NCBI GenBank assembly: GCA_023150615.1
Contig: JAKLKO010000005.1
Coordinates: 62,001 to 126,000, forward strand
DNA length: 64,000 nt
Source: Phycisphaerae bacterium
Lineage (GTDB): Bacteria; Planctomycetota; Phycisphaerae; UBA1845; UTPLA1
Reading direction: 5' to 3'
Below the pieces are notes generated by a model, which did not search any database, was not told the origin of the DNA, and saw only the letters and a list, made by a program, of their open reading frames with translations. A program made the position numbers and the translations under genes. Shown piece by piece: positions 44,501-52,744 of the stretch. Numbering within the stretch: position 1 is the first letter of the stretch; every line of letters begins with the position of its first letter.

Positions 44501-45263
44501 TGCGAATCTCACCCAGTCCGATGATCGGAGTGTCACTGACGCTGCCCTTCGCGAAGTCGAAGGTCATTCGGCCGCGGTTGGGGCTGTGGCCGTACTTGCG
44601 GATGTCGATCAGGTAAGTCGTGGTTTCGCTCGGGTGCAGGTGAGGAAAGGCGTCGACGTCGAGCTTAACGGTGTCGCCGGGATGTCGACCGGTGTCGTCG
44701 ATGGTCACAAACCGCACGCGCGCATCCCGGAGCCGCATGACCGGGCGCTGCGGCTCGCGCCGCATCCGGCGCGGTTCGATCGTGCGGAAGAGCGATTGCC
44801 AGTTGAAGCGGCCGGTCTCGATATTCTGCACGATGGTGAGAGTCGGATGGGTGGCGGTGATCTGCTCAACGCGCAGCTCGAACGGCAGCCGCCACGGGTC
44901 GTGTTCGAGATGGACCGAGCTGGCGGAGAAGATCTCGCGCGCGACGGCGTCCTGCGCGTTTGCGTCGAGGGTCGGATCGGGCGGCGTCGAGACGCGGACC
45001 TTGGACAGGTAGATGCCGCCGAAGAGCGAGAAGCTCGCTTTCTCGACGTGGACCTCGCCCCCGGTGGCCTGCTGAAGGAATCGTTCGGCGCGACGGCGAA
45101 TGGCCTCGTCGGTGGTCCGAAATCGGTAGATGGCGTAGCCGAGCGCGATCAGGAGCAGGATGGCCCAGCCGATCCGCGCGCGGGTGTCGGAGACTGGACG
45201 GCGGAGAAACGTCTGCTGCGAGACGTAAGGGAGACGTCGCCGGCGTGGCTGGGTCGTCGGCAT
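41586..45263 (-). CDS. Large AsmA/TamB-like membrane protein
   Basis: 1225-residue protein with one N-terminal membrane anchor (about 30-47) and a huge periplasmic part built from repeating beta-rich AsmA/DUF3971-type units: GGEVHVEKASFSLFGGIYLSKVRVS near the start, several RGRVDLENTVLRF- and ISQIDLALDQVGLDLAAELRG-like stretches, and an AsmA-C-like end with GGTVDTESQQMDITLVAGSP and LLGVHVTGTLGKPHVESRSLLE. Such proteins form groove-like bridges from inner to outer membrane for lipid transport. It is the last gene of a leftward unit with a GT39 enzyme immediately upstream (abutting, stop at 45264 / ATG at 45263). The ends converge with carbamate kinase at 41586-41589. Lipid transfer is inferred. 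Confidence 0.82.
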   Translation of the reverse strand: MPTTQPRRRRLPYVSQQTFLRRPVSDTRARIGWAILLLIALGYAIYRFRTTDEAIRRRAERFLQQATGGEVHVEKASFSLFGGIYLSKVRVSTPPDPTLDANAQDAVAREIFSASSVHLEHDPWRLPFELRVEQITATHPTLTIVQNIETGRFNWQSLFRTIEPRRMRREPQRPVMRLRDARVRFVTIDDTGRHPGDTVKLDVDAFPHLHPSETTTYLIDIRKYGHSPNRGRMTFDFAKGSVSDTPIIGLGEIRSLLPKVYQEFFAKLELKGDIRSRKLRYGGTQDEDREFDLWLRDVQFAIPLSMLRSGEATAAGLGSAVPRDETSPSNDAAFEFRGISGTLRLARGTVHLDLKGLLNGAEATVAGNISQIDLALDQVGLDLAAELRGAPMPEGNTRAKILESPTVPQKIREFFKHYDPFGKIDVDCRLRREAGPGRHVSFEGTLSPRGANAAYLWFPYRLHDLTGQVRFAADGIRLENLRGRHAAAELCLNGRVASPDWYTAVDLTIDASSVPLDAALYRCLGEKYRRIWQRFDPRGLARVSVDLKRSSGDPEHGPAPWETRVIADLVDTRVCFDQFPYPLERVRGRLAISPGVIRIDGLTGNPALAGALDPDTRRRPPVVRVDGYALDDSPDGAGTPTLELLVEADDLPLDDALGQALPPDARAAFRQFQPSGLVHLAGRVFSRPGQARLGYDMWAELRGATMQYEEFPYGITDIAGRLRITPDQVTLIDVNGRHGGARVHAQGDVSRLPDGHRADLTITVRDVRLDQTIESALPAPLKRVWELLSPRGTVNVTTRLHQLERNGNRRQAFRTEIELMGGRLRYHGFPLPLEEVEGHALVTDRRIELREMRGRCAGGSIVLSGSLDLDDGIRGGALRVEVRGIPLDEPLASALPAVVRDPWRQIRPRGRVDLENTVLRFRCEPDGGTRWDWEGRVTFHDASARVGMGLADVRGSIDGSGSFGGTGGVSLQAHARLSQARFGVFDLRGVELDASMKPDSRTLELSSIAAHLFGGDASGTFSVTFGPEHTDYSCTMYVQDAELAQYLDAANLQKQRASNAKGLLYGKLYLRGRAGDDASRRGGGEFFVRQAQVWQLPLALGVFQVLNLAPDQNMFHDGWLQFHLDGRTLRFSKIDLQGHAVSFLGGGTVDTESQQMDITLVAGSPHRLRVPLLSELFDEASRDLLGVHVTGTLGKPHVESRSLLELRRGLEAITEPNDPSDFRGR

Positions 45264-46517
45264 TCAGCGGTCCTGTCCATCGGCGGGGCCAGGCGGCGCC
45301 GCCCGTCGGGTCGTGACGTGCGCGATGGCGATACCGGCAAGGATCATCAGAAGCGGCATGACCGGCACGCGGTAGCGCACGGACCCGACAAAGATGGAGT
45401 GTAGCACGGAAAAGTAGAGCGGCGCTGCGAGCAGCAGCCAGAGTGCGTCGCGCCGTCGGCGAAGGGTCCAGATTCCCACCAGGGCCAGCAGATAGACCGG
45501 CGCCACGGTAAGCCAGCCGATGGCGGTGAAGGCATCGCCCTGGTAGCCGGGTGCGTGGAGCGTGATCGACCAGGTGCGCCGGAGCTTGACCCACGCGAGG
45601 CGCAGCGTCACGGCTGGATGCGAGCGCGCCCAGGCGATCGCGGCTTCGCGGCAGACGCGGTCGCGCACGGCCTCGTTCGCATCGGGCGGGAACGCTGGCC
45701 AGACGACCTTTTCCATGCCCGGTCCGCCGTCGGCCCAGGGGCCGAGCGATTCGAGCAGTGTCGCGCCCGAACCGGTTCGAACGGGGACCCAGTGTCCGAG
45801 GAGGCGGTAGTTCCGTGCGGCGACCGGGGCGATGGGAAGTGCGAACGCGAACAGAAATCCGCAGGCGAGCAGCGCGCGACGCGCCGGGCGTGCGCGGCCG
45901 ATCAGGAGAGCGGGCAGCAGTGCGATCGGCAGGAGCAGGCCGCTGCTGCGGGTGATCGCGCCGAGTCCGAGGCAAAGTCCGGCGAGGCAGACCGGGAGAA
46001 TCCGCGCATCCTGTCGTGCCGCCAGGAGGCGATCGATGGTCCAGAGCAATGCGGCGGAGTAGGCAACCTCAGTGAGCACAAGCCCGTGAAAAAAGAGCGT
46101 GATGGGGTCAAGCGAGAGAATCAGTGCGGCCACGATCGCCGCTCGGGTGCCGCCGAGTCGGTCGGCGATGCGGTAGACCGCGATGACGCACGCGAGTCCG
46201 AGGATCACGTTGACAGCGCGGCCGCAAAGCAGGATTGCCCCGTTGGACGATGCGCCAAGAGTCGGCGCGATCGATAGAAACAGCGGATAAAGCGGGTCGG
46301 TTCCGCAGCGACCATGGTTCGACTCGATCGGTCCGAGTCCGGCGGCGATGTTCCGAGCGACGGCGACGTAGCGGCGGGTGTCGGGGTAATCGAATCTAGC
46401 GGGTGAGACGGCGGCGTATGCGACCATCGCGAGCCGTGCGGCGAGCGCGAGCGGCAGGATCCACCGCAGCGCCGAAGGGCGCCGCGCATCGCCGTACGCA
46501 GGCGACGGCGGCGTCAC
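45264..46517 (-). CDS. Glycosyltransferase family 39 (ArnT/PMT-like) membrane protein
   Basis: 417-residue polytopic membrane protein. About ten hydrophobic segments are visible (for instance ILPLALAARLAMVAYAAVS, AILLCGRAVNVILGLACVIAVY, ALLACGFLFAFALPIAPVA, LLMILAGIAIAHV). The first loop has the acidic motif FDYPDTRRYVAVARNIAAG with Asp-Thr in place of the usual Asp-Glu, and TDPLYPLFLSI, as in GT39/dolichyl-phosphate-mannose-type transferases. It would move a sugar from a lipid carrier to a periplasmic acceptor. ATG 46517 overlaps tilS (ATGA, 46514-46517). Together with the AsmA-like protein it suggests envelope glycolipid building. Confidence 0.8.
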   Translation of the reverse strand: MTPPSPAYGDARRPSALRWILPLALAARLAMVAYAAVSPARFDYPDTRRYVAVARNIAAGLGPIESNHGRCGTDPLYPLFLSIAPTLGASSNGAILLCGRAVNVILGLACVIAVYRIADRLGGTRAAIVAALILSLDPITLFFHGLVLTEVAYSAALLWTIDRLLAARQDARILPVCLAGLCLGLGAITRSSGLLLPIALLPALLIGRARPARRALLACGFLFAFALPIAPVAARNYRLLGHWVPVRTGSGATLLESLGPWADGGPGMEKVVWPAFPPDANEAVRDRVCREAAIAWARSHPAVTLRLAWVKLRRTWSITLHAPGYQGDAFTAIGWLTVAPVYLLALVGIWTLRRRRDALWLLLAAPLYFSVLHSIFVGSVRYRVPVMPLLMILAGIAIAHVTTRRAAPPGPADGQDR

Positions 46518-47605
46518 GGGTTCGCCGCCGCGCGCCGCGAACCGGCACTGTGTCGGGTCCGTGCGGGTCGGTGTGCGGAGGCCCGAGTCGCACCGGTCGT
46601 GCGCGTTATCCGCACCTCGTCGCCGTGCCGCGTCGCGACGTATCCGCCGGGCAGCTCGACGCGCTTGCCGGCGCGGCCGGCCGCGGCCAGCTCGCCGACG
46701 GCGCGCAGATGCTCGAAGCGCAGCTTCTGCTCGGGCGCGCGAAGCCGTTGCAGCGCGAGCAATACGACGTGCGCGCGGATGATCCGCGGCCGGCGGGCCA
46801 GGCCGTCCGCATCGAAGACGATCGAGCCGCGTCGCGACGCGCGCATCAGTCGCCGAAGGGCCTCGGTGGCGACCTCGTCGATGAACTCGTGCGCCCAGGC
46901 GGCCTGTTCGGAGAGGCGGCGCAGGGCCTCGACGCTTCGCGGGTTGAGTTCATCGCGCAGCAGCGGCAAGAGGCGATGACGGATGAAGTTCCGTGTGACG
47001 TCGGTCCGCGCGTTGGTCGAGTCCTCGCGAACACGCAGCCTCCGCGCGGAGACGTACTCTCTTATCTCGGTGCGAGTCAGCGCGAGCATCGGCCGGACCA
47101 GTCGTACGCGGCTGCGCGGCGCGATCGGCCGCACGCGCGGAATGCCCAACAAACCGCGCAGTCCGGTCCCGCGGATCAGCCGGTGCAGCACCGTCTCGGC
47201 ATGATCATCCGCATGGTGTGCAACGACCACCCACGTCGCGCGGCGCCTCCGGGCGCAGCGCTCGAGGAAGGCATAGCGGGCGCGGCGAACCGCGTCCTCG
47301 GCCGTATGTGACGACGAGCGTCGAGGCAATCGCTCCACGTCGCACGGCAGGCCGCGCTGCGCTGCGATGGCAATGACGAACTCGGCATCGGCATCGGACT
47401 CTGCGCCGCGCAGGCCGTGATTCAGATGCGCAACCGACAACCTCCAGCCCGCCTCGGCGCGGCGGTTGAACGCATCGATTGCGGAGAGCATGGCGACGGA
47501 GTCGGGCCCGCCGGAGACGGCCAGGACGATCCGCGCCGCGTGGGGCACGCCCGATTCGGTCAGCGCATGTCCGACGAGTCGTTCGAAATCGGCGGCGTGC
47601 ATCAT
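46514..47605 (-). CDS. tilS: tRNA(Ile)-lysidine synthetase
   Basis: 363-residue TilS, which attaches lysine to C34 of the AUA-reading tRNA-Ile using ATP, an essential step. The PP-loop motif SGGPDS is at 31-36, followed by SVAHLNHGLRGAESDADAEFV, HHADDHAETVLHRLIRGTGLRGLLGI, RPMLALTRTEIREYV and EDSTNARTDVTRNFIRHRLLPLL, all canonical. The C-terminal TilS-C region ends in a Pro/Arg/Ala tail (about 330-363). Overlaps the upstream hydrolase by four bases (47602-47605) and the GT39 gene by four, so all are coupled although functionally unrelated. Confidence 0.93.
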   Translation of the reverse strand: MMHAADFERLVGHALTESGVPHAARIVLAVSGGPDSVAMLSAIDAFNRRAEAGWRLSVAHLNHGLRGAESDADAEFVIAIAAQRGLPCDVERLPRRSSSHTAEDAVRRARYAFLERCARRRRATWVVVAHHADDHAETVLHRLIRGTGLRGLLGIPRVRPIAPRSRVRLVRPMLALTRTEIREYVSARRLRVREDSTNARTDVTRNFIRHRLLPLLRDELNPRSVEALRRLSEQAAWAHEFIDEVATEALRRLMRASRRGSIVFDADGLARRPRIIRAHVVLLALQRLRAPEQKLRFEHLRAVGELAAAGRAGKRVELPGGYVATRHGDEVRITRTTGATRASAHRPARTRHSAGSRRAAANP

Positions 47606-48594
47606 GGATTCCGCCGGGAGTTGGTTCCGGCGACATCAATGTACGCTGCGGCATCGTGGGCGTCCAACGTCCTGCCGCTCGACAGCTCGCGCCGCAGCAC
47701 ATCGCCGACGACTTGCCGCAGCAATCGCGCCGAGATGACGCCGCTGAGGTGACTGCACTCCAGCTCGTGCACCTCGATCGACGGATGCGATCGCCACCAC
47801 GGTCGGAGCAAGTCGATGTCGACCATCGTGTCGTGCCGGCCGTTGATCATGATGAGTCGAGCACCATCAAGTGAGCCGGCGCGATCGAGGTCGGTCCCGG
47901 CGCGGAGGTCGTCGTATTTCGTGCGTCGGCGAAAACCGCGGTCGACAAACCGGGTGAACGACGATCGCAGGAGCATGGCCGCGAGGAACGGCGTGGCGAG
48001 AATCGAGACGTTTGCGTCGAACCGCGGCTCGTGCATCGCCTCGATCAGCGCCGCGATCCCGCCGATGCTCATGCCGGCCAGGACGCGGCGGTCATGGGCC
48101 GCGCCGAACTGATCGACGAAGGCCTTGGCGGCAATCACGCTGCACGCCAGGAAGTCCTCGAAACCTTCGATGCGTTCGAACCGAGCTGCCTCACCGCAGC
48201 GTCGATCATCGTGGTCCAGCCCGACGATCAACCCGCGATCGGCGTCGAGCGCCGGGTCGGCGCGTGCGACCAGCGTCGCGAACGATCCGCCCGGGACCGG
48301 CTCGCCGAGGCCGTGATGATAGAGGACGAGTCGCCGGCTCTCGGTCGCGGCGCGCTCGAAGTAGAGCGCGGTCTCGAACGTCGCGCCGCGGGCGGTGATC
48401 TCGACGCGATAGCGCGTCATCCGGCCGCGCGTCTCCGTCGGTTCGAAACAACAGGTCGCATCGCCCCAGCGCGCGATCCGTTCCCGGAACGGCGTGCTGG
48501 ACAGCGCGTGTGTATCGCGCAGATAGCGCGGTCGCCCGAGTGCGAGCAGCGTGAGCAGGACGTGGTCAATCGCGCGTGCGGCCGGACCCCACAT
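47602..48594 (-). CDS. Alpha/beta-hydrolase-fold protein
   Basis: 330-residue hydrolase, first gene of the leftward coupled unit. ATG 48594 (MWGPAARAIDHVLLTLLALGRPRYL). The nucleophile elbow is GMSIGG (about residues 178-183) and an oxyanion-hole type LVLYHHGLGEPVPGGSF precedes it; a possible acid Asp lies in MINGRHDTMVDIDLLRPWW and a His in ELECSHLSG. The general YHHG...GMSIGG...GRHD...SHLSG order is that of dienelactone/acyl hydrolases. Substrate unknown. Two hairpins occupy the 214 bp between rlmN and this gene. Confidence 0.8.
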   Translation of the reverse strand: MWGPAARAIDHVLLTLLALGRPRYLRDTHALSSTPFRERIARWGDATCCFEPTETRGRMTRYRVEITARGATFETALYFERAATESRRLVLYHHGLGEPVPGGSFATLVARADPALDADRGLIVGLDHDDRRCGEAARFERIEGFEDFLACSVIAAKAFVDQFGAAHDRRVLAGMSIGGIAALIEAMHEPRFDANVSILATPFLAAMLLRSSFTRFVDRGFRRRTKYDDLRAGTDLDRAGSLDGARLIMINGRHDTMVDIDLLRPWWRSHPSIEVHELECSHLSGVISARLLRQVVGDVLRRELSSGRTLDAHDAAAYIDVAGTNSRRNP

Positions 48595-48667
48595 GCCTGC
48601 ATGATAGGGCGGCGCCGGCGGCGAGCCTATTGCGGCGCGTTTGCGCGAAGAGCCGGCGCGTGTGCGC

Positions 48668-48734
48668 GGACAACGAGAGTCCTTGTCCTACCGGCTTGGC
48701 GAGCCTGGTTCTGAAGGGCGCGGGGACCAGGCTC
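48668..48734 (-). other. Two hairpins between rlmN and the hydrolase gene
   Basis: GAGCCTGGT (48701-48709) and ACCAGGCTC (48726-48734) form a perfect 9-bp stem, extendable by a T-G wobble and a C-G pair. GGACAA (48668-48673) and TTGTCC (48683-48688) form a 6-bp stem beside it. No T run follows, so this is not a clear terminator; it could be a leader element of the hydrolase-tilS unit or a transcription pause. Nothing else is seen in 48595-48808. Confidence 0.35.
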
Positions 48735-48808
48735 AACTTTGTCCGACGGGGCCGAGACACGAGAAGGGCAATGTCCTGCGCGGCGGGCCGGGCGCTCGTC
48801 CGACGCAG

Positions 48809-49930
48809 TCACGCGTTTTTCGACGACGGCGCGCGGAGTTCGACGGGGACGGATGATTCGTCGCGTGCCTTGCGACGAAGCTGGCCGCAGGCGGCGTCGA
48901 TGTCGAGTCCGCGCGAGGTCCGCACGTGGGCGTTGACGCCGGCCTTGCGGAGGATTGCCTGAAACGCGTGCGTCGCTTCGGATGTAGGGCGGTCGTAGGG
49001 CAGGCCGTCAATCGGGTTGTAGCGGATGAGGTTGACGTTGCAGCGCATCGACTTCGCGATTCGAGCGAGTTCGGTCGCATGCTCCGGGCGGTCGTTGACG
49101 CGGTCGAGCAGGATGTACTCGAGCGTGATCTCGCGGCCGGTGCGGTCGAAGTAGTGGCGGCAGGCGGCGATGAGGTCGGGCAGGCGGATCTGCTCGGCCC
49201 AGGGGATCAGTTCACGCCGCAGTTCGGACGTCGGCGCGTGGAGCGAGAGCGCGAGGTTGAGCTGCAGGCCTTCCTCGGCGAGCGCGCGGATCTGCTTCGG
49301 CAGGCCGACGGTGCTGAGCGTGATCTTCCGCGCGCCGATGCTCGGCCCCCACGGCGCGTTGAGGGTTCGGATGGCGGCCAGGACGTTGGCGTAGTTCGCG
49401 AGCGGCTCGCCGGAACCCATGAAGACGATATTGCTCAGCCGGACGGCGCGCGGGCCGCCGTCCGGCGCGTCGGCCGACGCGAATTCGCAGAGCTGTCGCA
49501 CGCGCTGCACCTGCTCGATGATCTGCCCCGCCGTCAGGTTGCGTTCGACGCCATCGAGGCCGCTGGCGCAGAATCGGCAACCGACCGGACAGCCGACCTG
49601 TGAACCGATGCAGGCCGTGCGACGGTCGCCGTCGGGGATCAGGACGCACTCGCTTGTCGCGGCGTCCGGCCAGCGGAGCAGGAGCTTGATCGTTCCATCG
49701 CGGGACTCGGCGCGGCGGATGATCTCCGAACTGTAGATCACGAACTCGTCGGTCATCGCCTCGCGGAGCGTCCGCGGCAGGTTGGACATGGCGTCGATCG
49801 ACGCCGCCCCGTGACGATAGACCCACTCGAGGATCTGCGTCGCGCGATAGGCGGGCTGGTCGTGCGCCTCCAGCCAGGGGGCGAGCGAGTCCGGCGTTTC
49901 ACTCAGGAGGTGTCGCGGTGCGGTCGTCAT
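48809..49930 (-). CDS. rlmN: Dual-specificity RNA methyltransferase RlmN
   Basis: 373-residue radical-SAM enzyme methylating C2 of A2503 in 23S rRNA (and A37 of some tRNAs). The cluster is C114-x3-C118-x2-C121 (GSQVGCPVGCRFCASGLDG), with GSGEPLANYANV, LSLHAPTSELRRELIPWA, and a C-terminal Cys in DIDAACGQLRRKA that corresponds to the methyl-carrying Cys. N-terminal region ILEWVYRHGAASIDAMSNLPRTLREAM is standard. It stands alone between the leftward hydrolase unit and the divergent/leftward hypothetical protein. A TACAAT box lies ten bases before its ATG (leftward), suggesting a very short leader. Confidence 0.95.
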   Translation of the reverse strand: MTTAPRHLLSETPDSLAPWLEAHDQPAYRATQILEWVYRHGAASIDAMSNLPRTLREAMTDEFVIYSSEIIRRAESRDGTIKLLLRWPDAATSECVLIPDGDRRTACIGSQVGCPVGCRFCASGLDGVERNLTAGQIIEQVQRVRQLCEFASADAPDGGPRAVRLSNIVFMGSGEPLANYANVLAAIRTLNAPWGPSIGARKITLSTVGLPKQIRALAEEGLQLNLALSLHAPTSELRRELIPWAEQIRLPDLIAACRHYFDRTGREITLEYILLDRVNDRPEHATELARIAKSMRCNVNLIRYNPIDGLPYDRPTSEATHAFQAILRKAGVNAHVRTSRGLDIDAACGQLRRKARDESSVPVELRAPSSKNA

Positions 49931-49975
49931 CGTGCCGCCTATTGTAGTGCGGCGGCGCGACGACGTGGCGCGGCG

Positions 49976-50914
49976 TCATTCCTCGCGGGCGCCGAAGGCG
50001 CGCTGCACGCTGTCGTGCGCCGCCAGCACACCGATCGCGCCCATGGCGGCGAATTCCATCGGCAGCGCGCGGCAGATCGGCGCCAGCTCGATCCGCGCGC
50101 CGATCCGCCGCGACGCCGGGTCGACGTTCGGCGCGCCGACGGCGTAGCCGACGGTTCCGACGATGGCCACGGCCAGCAGCAGCCAGAGTCCCTGCCGCAG
50201 ACGCAGGAACCACTGGCAGAGCAGCGTCGCGAGATAGAAGCCGATGCCGACGGCGAAGTAGACCTGCCCTTTGAGGATCGACTCGCGGTTGTCACCGCCG
50301 AGGATCCGGACGAGCACGAATGCGACCACGGCGACGATCGCGACGTTGGCCGCCGCGCGGGTCAGTTCCGCCGCGCTGTCGACCATGGCGCCGTCGGCCT
50401 TTCGCCAGTCGGCCCGCGGCCCGCCGGCCGGTGGCGTGAACCAGCTCGCAACCCAGTGCCCGACGACGGCGCCCACCGCGATCAGTCCGCACCAGAGCCA
50501 CATCTCGACGATCAAGTCGCGCGTCGGCCAGCCGGCGACCGACGTCGGCAGCGCCGTCGGGAGCGCCGCGATGCTCCCGCCGCGCAGGCTGACGGCGGCC
50601 AGTCCGACGGCGACCGCGATGGGTCCGAAGGACGCCGCGCTTCCGCCGTGAATCGCGACAGCCAGTCCCGCCGCGACGATGGCCAGCGCGATCATCTCGG
50701 CCATGACGATCAGGCGGTTGTCAACGAGCAGAAGGCTGATGGGGGCGAACGGGTCCTTCGGCTCGACAACCCAGTAGCCGACGTACCAGTAGACGGCCGC
50801 GGCGATGGCAAGCGCGGCGATCGTTCGTAGTCGTGCCGTCAGACGGCCGGACGATTCGCCGAGCTCGGACGGGACCACGGGTTGCGTCGCCGCGCCAGAG
50901 CTGTCAGTGGTCAT
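49976..50914 (-). CDS. Polytopic membrane protein of unknown function
   Basis: 312-residue protein with about seven hydrophobic helices (LRTIAALAIAAAVYWYVGYWVV, LIVMAEMIALAIVAAGLAVAIH, FGPIAVAVGLAAVSL, EMWLWCGLIAVGAVVGHWVASWF, ANVAIVAVVAFVLVRIL, QVYFAVGIGFYLATLLCQWFL, LWLLLAVAIVGTVGYAVGA). A hydrophilic GPRADWRKADGAMVDSAAEL loop lies between the fourth and fifth. No transporter or enzyme motif is seen. It overlaps the end of dapA by eleven bases (50904-50914), so it is translated from the same leftward message. Function not deducible. Confidence 0.75.
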   Translation of the reverse strand: MTTDSSGAATQPVVPSELGESSGRLTARLRTIAALAIAAAVYWYVGYWVVEPKDPFAPISLLLVDNRLIVMAEMIALAIVAAGLAVAIHGGSAASFGPIAVAVGLAAVSLRGGSIAALPTALPTSVAGWPTRDLIVEMWLWCGLIAVGAVVGHWVASWFTPPAGGPRADWRKADGAMVDSAAELTRAAANVAIVAVVAFVLVRILGGDNRESILKGQVYFAVGIGFYLATLLCQWFLRLRQGLWLLLAVAIVGTVGYAVGAPNVDPASRRIGARIELAPICRALPMEFAAMGAIGVLAAHDSVQRAFGAREE

Positions 50915-51794
50915 GGTTCGGGTCTCCTTCGAAGTAGGCGTGGAGCGCGGAGATCAGCCGGGTTCGATTCGCCGACGACAACGGACACATCGGCAGTCGG
51001 AATTCCTCCGCGAGCTTTCCGCGGAGAGCGAGCGCGGTCTTGATCGGAATCGGGTTCGTCTCGAGCGTGAGCAGGTCGCGCGCGAGGCGGAACGTCCGGC
51101 GATGCGCCGCCCGTGCATCGGCCCAGCGCTCCTCGAGCGCGGCCGACGTGAGCGCCTTGACATCGGTCGGGACGAGATTGGCCAGCACGCTGACGACGCC
51201 GCGTGCGCCGATGATCATCAGTGGCAGCGTCATCGTGTCGTCGCCGGACAGGATCGTGATGTCGCTCGCCAGCGCCAGCTCGCTGGCGGAATCGACGGAG
51301 CCGGTCGCGTGCTTGACCGCGGCGATGTTGCGATGCTCGGCGCGGAGCCGCGCGATCGTGTCGGCCGACAGCTCGACGGCCGTGCGGCCGGGGATGTTGT
51401 AGAGCAGGATCGGCGCGGCGATCTCCCGGGCGCAGCGCGAGAAGTGCTGGTAGAGGCCCGCCTGCGTCGGTCGGTTGTAGTACGGGTTGACGAGCATGAC
51501 CGCGTCGGCCCCGCGGCGAAGTGCGGCCACTGAATCGCGGATGGTGCGGGCCGTGTCGTTCGTGCCCGTGCCTGCGATGACGGGCACGCGTTTTTTTGTG
51601 ACGCGGACGACCGTGGCGATGACTTCTCCGCGCTCCTCGTCCGACAGTGTCGGCGATTCGCCCGTCGTGCCGCACGGCACGAGGCCATCGACCCCGCCGG
51701 CGATCACGTCCTCGACGAGCGCCTCGAGGGCCGGCGTGTCGATGCGGCCGTCGCGAAACGGCGTGATCAGTGCGACGAGGCAACCCTTGAACAT
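50904..51794 (-). CDS. dapA: 4-hydroxy-tetrahydrodipicolinate synthase
   Basis: 296-residue DapA of the DHDPS/NAL family, condensing pyruvate and aspartate semialdehyde in lysine/diaminopimelate synthesis. Start ATG 51794 (MFKGCLVALITPFRDG). CGTTGESPTL (41-50), VNPYYNRPTQAGLYQHF, LLYNIPGRT (Tyr132, Arg137), Schiff-base Lys161 in AAVKHATGS, and GDDTMTLPLMIIGARGVVSVLANLVP are all present. Family members are hard to separate (NAL, KDG aldolase), but GTTGESPTLS and PGRT favour DapA. Overlaps pdxJ by 28 bases (51767-51794) and the membrane protein by 11. Confidence 0.9.
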   Translation of the reverse strand: MFKGCLVALITPFRDGRIDTPALEALVEDVIAGGVDGLVPCGTTGESPTLSDEERGEVIATVVRVTKKRVPVIAGTGTNDTARTIRDSVAALRRGADAVMLVNPYYNRPTQAGLYQHFSRCAREIAAPILLYNIPGRTAVELSADTIARLRAEHRNIAAVKHATGSVDSASELALASDITILSGDDTMTLPLMIIGARGVVSVLANLVPTDVKALTSAALEERWADARAAHRRTFRLARDLLTLETNPIPIKTALALRGKLAEEFRLPMCPLSSANRTRLISALHAYFEGDPNHDH

Positions 51795-52531
51795 TGGCAG
51801 GACTCCGACGGAGCGTAACGCTTCAGCAGCTTGACCATTTCGCGCGTGGCGCGGCGGATGCCGACAAACATGGCCCGCGCGACGATCGTGTGCCCGATAT
51901 TGAATTCGACGAAGCCGGGCATGGCGGCAACGGGGGCAATGTTCCGGTACGTCAGGCCGTGCCCGCCATGGATCTCCAGTCCGCAGGCGCGTCCGACCGC
52001 AATGGCGTCGCCTAGGGCGTGCAGCGCGGCGACACGTCGCTGCGGCGTGCGGGCGTGGGCGTAGCCTCCGGTCCACAGCTCGACGCAATCGCAGCCGATC
52101 TCGGCGGCGGTCTCGACCTGCTCGGCCAGCGGTTCGATGAACGCGCTGACGCGGATGCCGCAGGCCTTGAGCTTCTTCACGACGGCCGCGACGCGGCGGC
52201 GGAGTCGGACGACGTCGAGTCCGCCTTCGGTGGTGAGTTCCTGCCGACGCTCGGGCACGAGGCAGCACTGCGTCGGGCGCAGCCGCGCGGCGATCGCGAC
52301 GATCGACGGCGCAATCGACATCTCGAGGTTGAACTTCACGCGGACAACGGCCTTCAGCGGTTCGAGGTCACGGTCGGTGATGTGCCTCCGGTCTTCCCGC
52401 AGGTGCGCGGTGATGCACGACGCCCCACCGAGCTGCGCCTCGACCGCGGCCCAGACCGGGTCGGGTTCATCCGTCCGCCGGGCCTGCCGGACGGTCGCGA
52501 CGTGATCGATGTTGACGCCGAGCGTGGCCAC
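51767..52531 (-). CDS. pdxJ: Pyridoxine 5'-phosphate synthase
   Basis: 254-residue PdxJ, closing the ring of pyridoxine phosphate from 1-deoxyxylulose 5-phosphate and 3-amino-2-oxopropyl phosphate (DXP-dependent route). GTG start at 52531 (VATLGVNIDHVATVRQARR), with GGGAGAGG just upstream. FNLEMSIAPSI, CCLVPERRQELTTEGGLD, VSAFIEPLAEQVETAAEIGCDCVELWTGGYA and HGGHGLTYRNIAPVAAMPGFVEFNIGHTIVARAMFVGI cover the barrel active site. First gene of the pdxJ-dapA-membrane protein chain; the DXP substrate is also the MEP-pathway intermediate for ispG elsewhere in the window. Confidence 0.93.
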   Translation of the reverse strand: MATLGVNIDHVATVRQARRTDEPDPVWAAVEAQLGGASCITAHLREDRRHITDRDLEPLKAVVRVKFNLEMSIAPSIVAIAARLRPTQCCLVPERRQELTTEGGLDVVRLRRRVAAVVKKLKACGIRVSAFIEPLAEQVETAAEIGCDCVELWTGGYAHARTPQRRVAALHALGDAIAVGRACGLEIHGGHGLTYRNIAPVAAMPGFVEFNIGHTIVARAMFVGIRRATREMVKLLKRYAPSESCQCSRVASSH

Positions 52532-52744
52532 GCAGCCTCTCCCAAACGGCACGAGTATACAGGTTATCGGGGTGGCGTGTCGGCCCGCCGTGGATCGCGG
52601 ATTGCGGGCGTGTCGAAGCGGCTCGTGGTACGTTCTCCCGGATAGGGCCTGCGCGGCCGGCGGTCCGGAAGCGTCGGATCGGGCTGCGTCTGCGGGCGGA
52701 CCGCTGGGAGAGCAATGGTGAATCCTCGACGATGGGAAGGCGTG

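Noticed and set aside
42327-45404. A 1025-residue rightward open frame opposite the AsmA-like gene
   Set aside because: It is the antisense reading of a gene with strong GC3 bias; the product is low-complexity Arg/Ala/Gly/Glu sequence without domain motifs, whereas the leftward frame has a clear AsmA pattern.
51595-51605. T run in dapA as a terminator
   Set aside because: It lies inside the coding sequence of dapA without a stable upstream stem.
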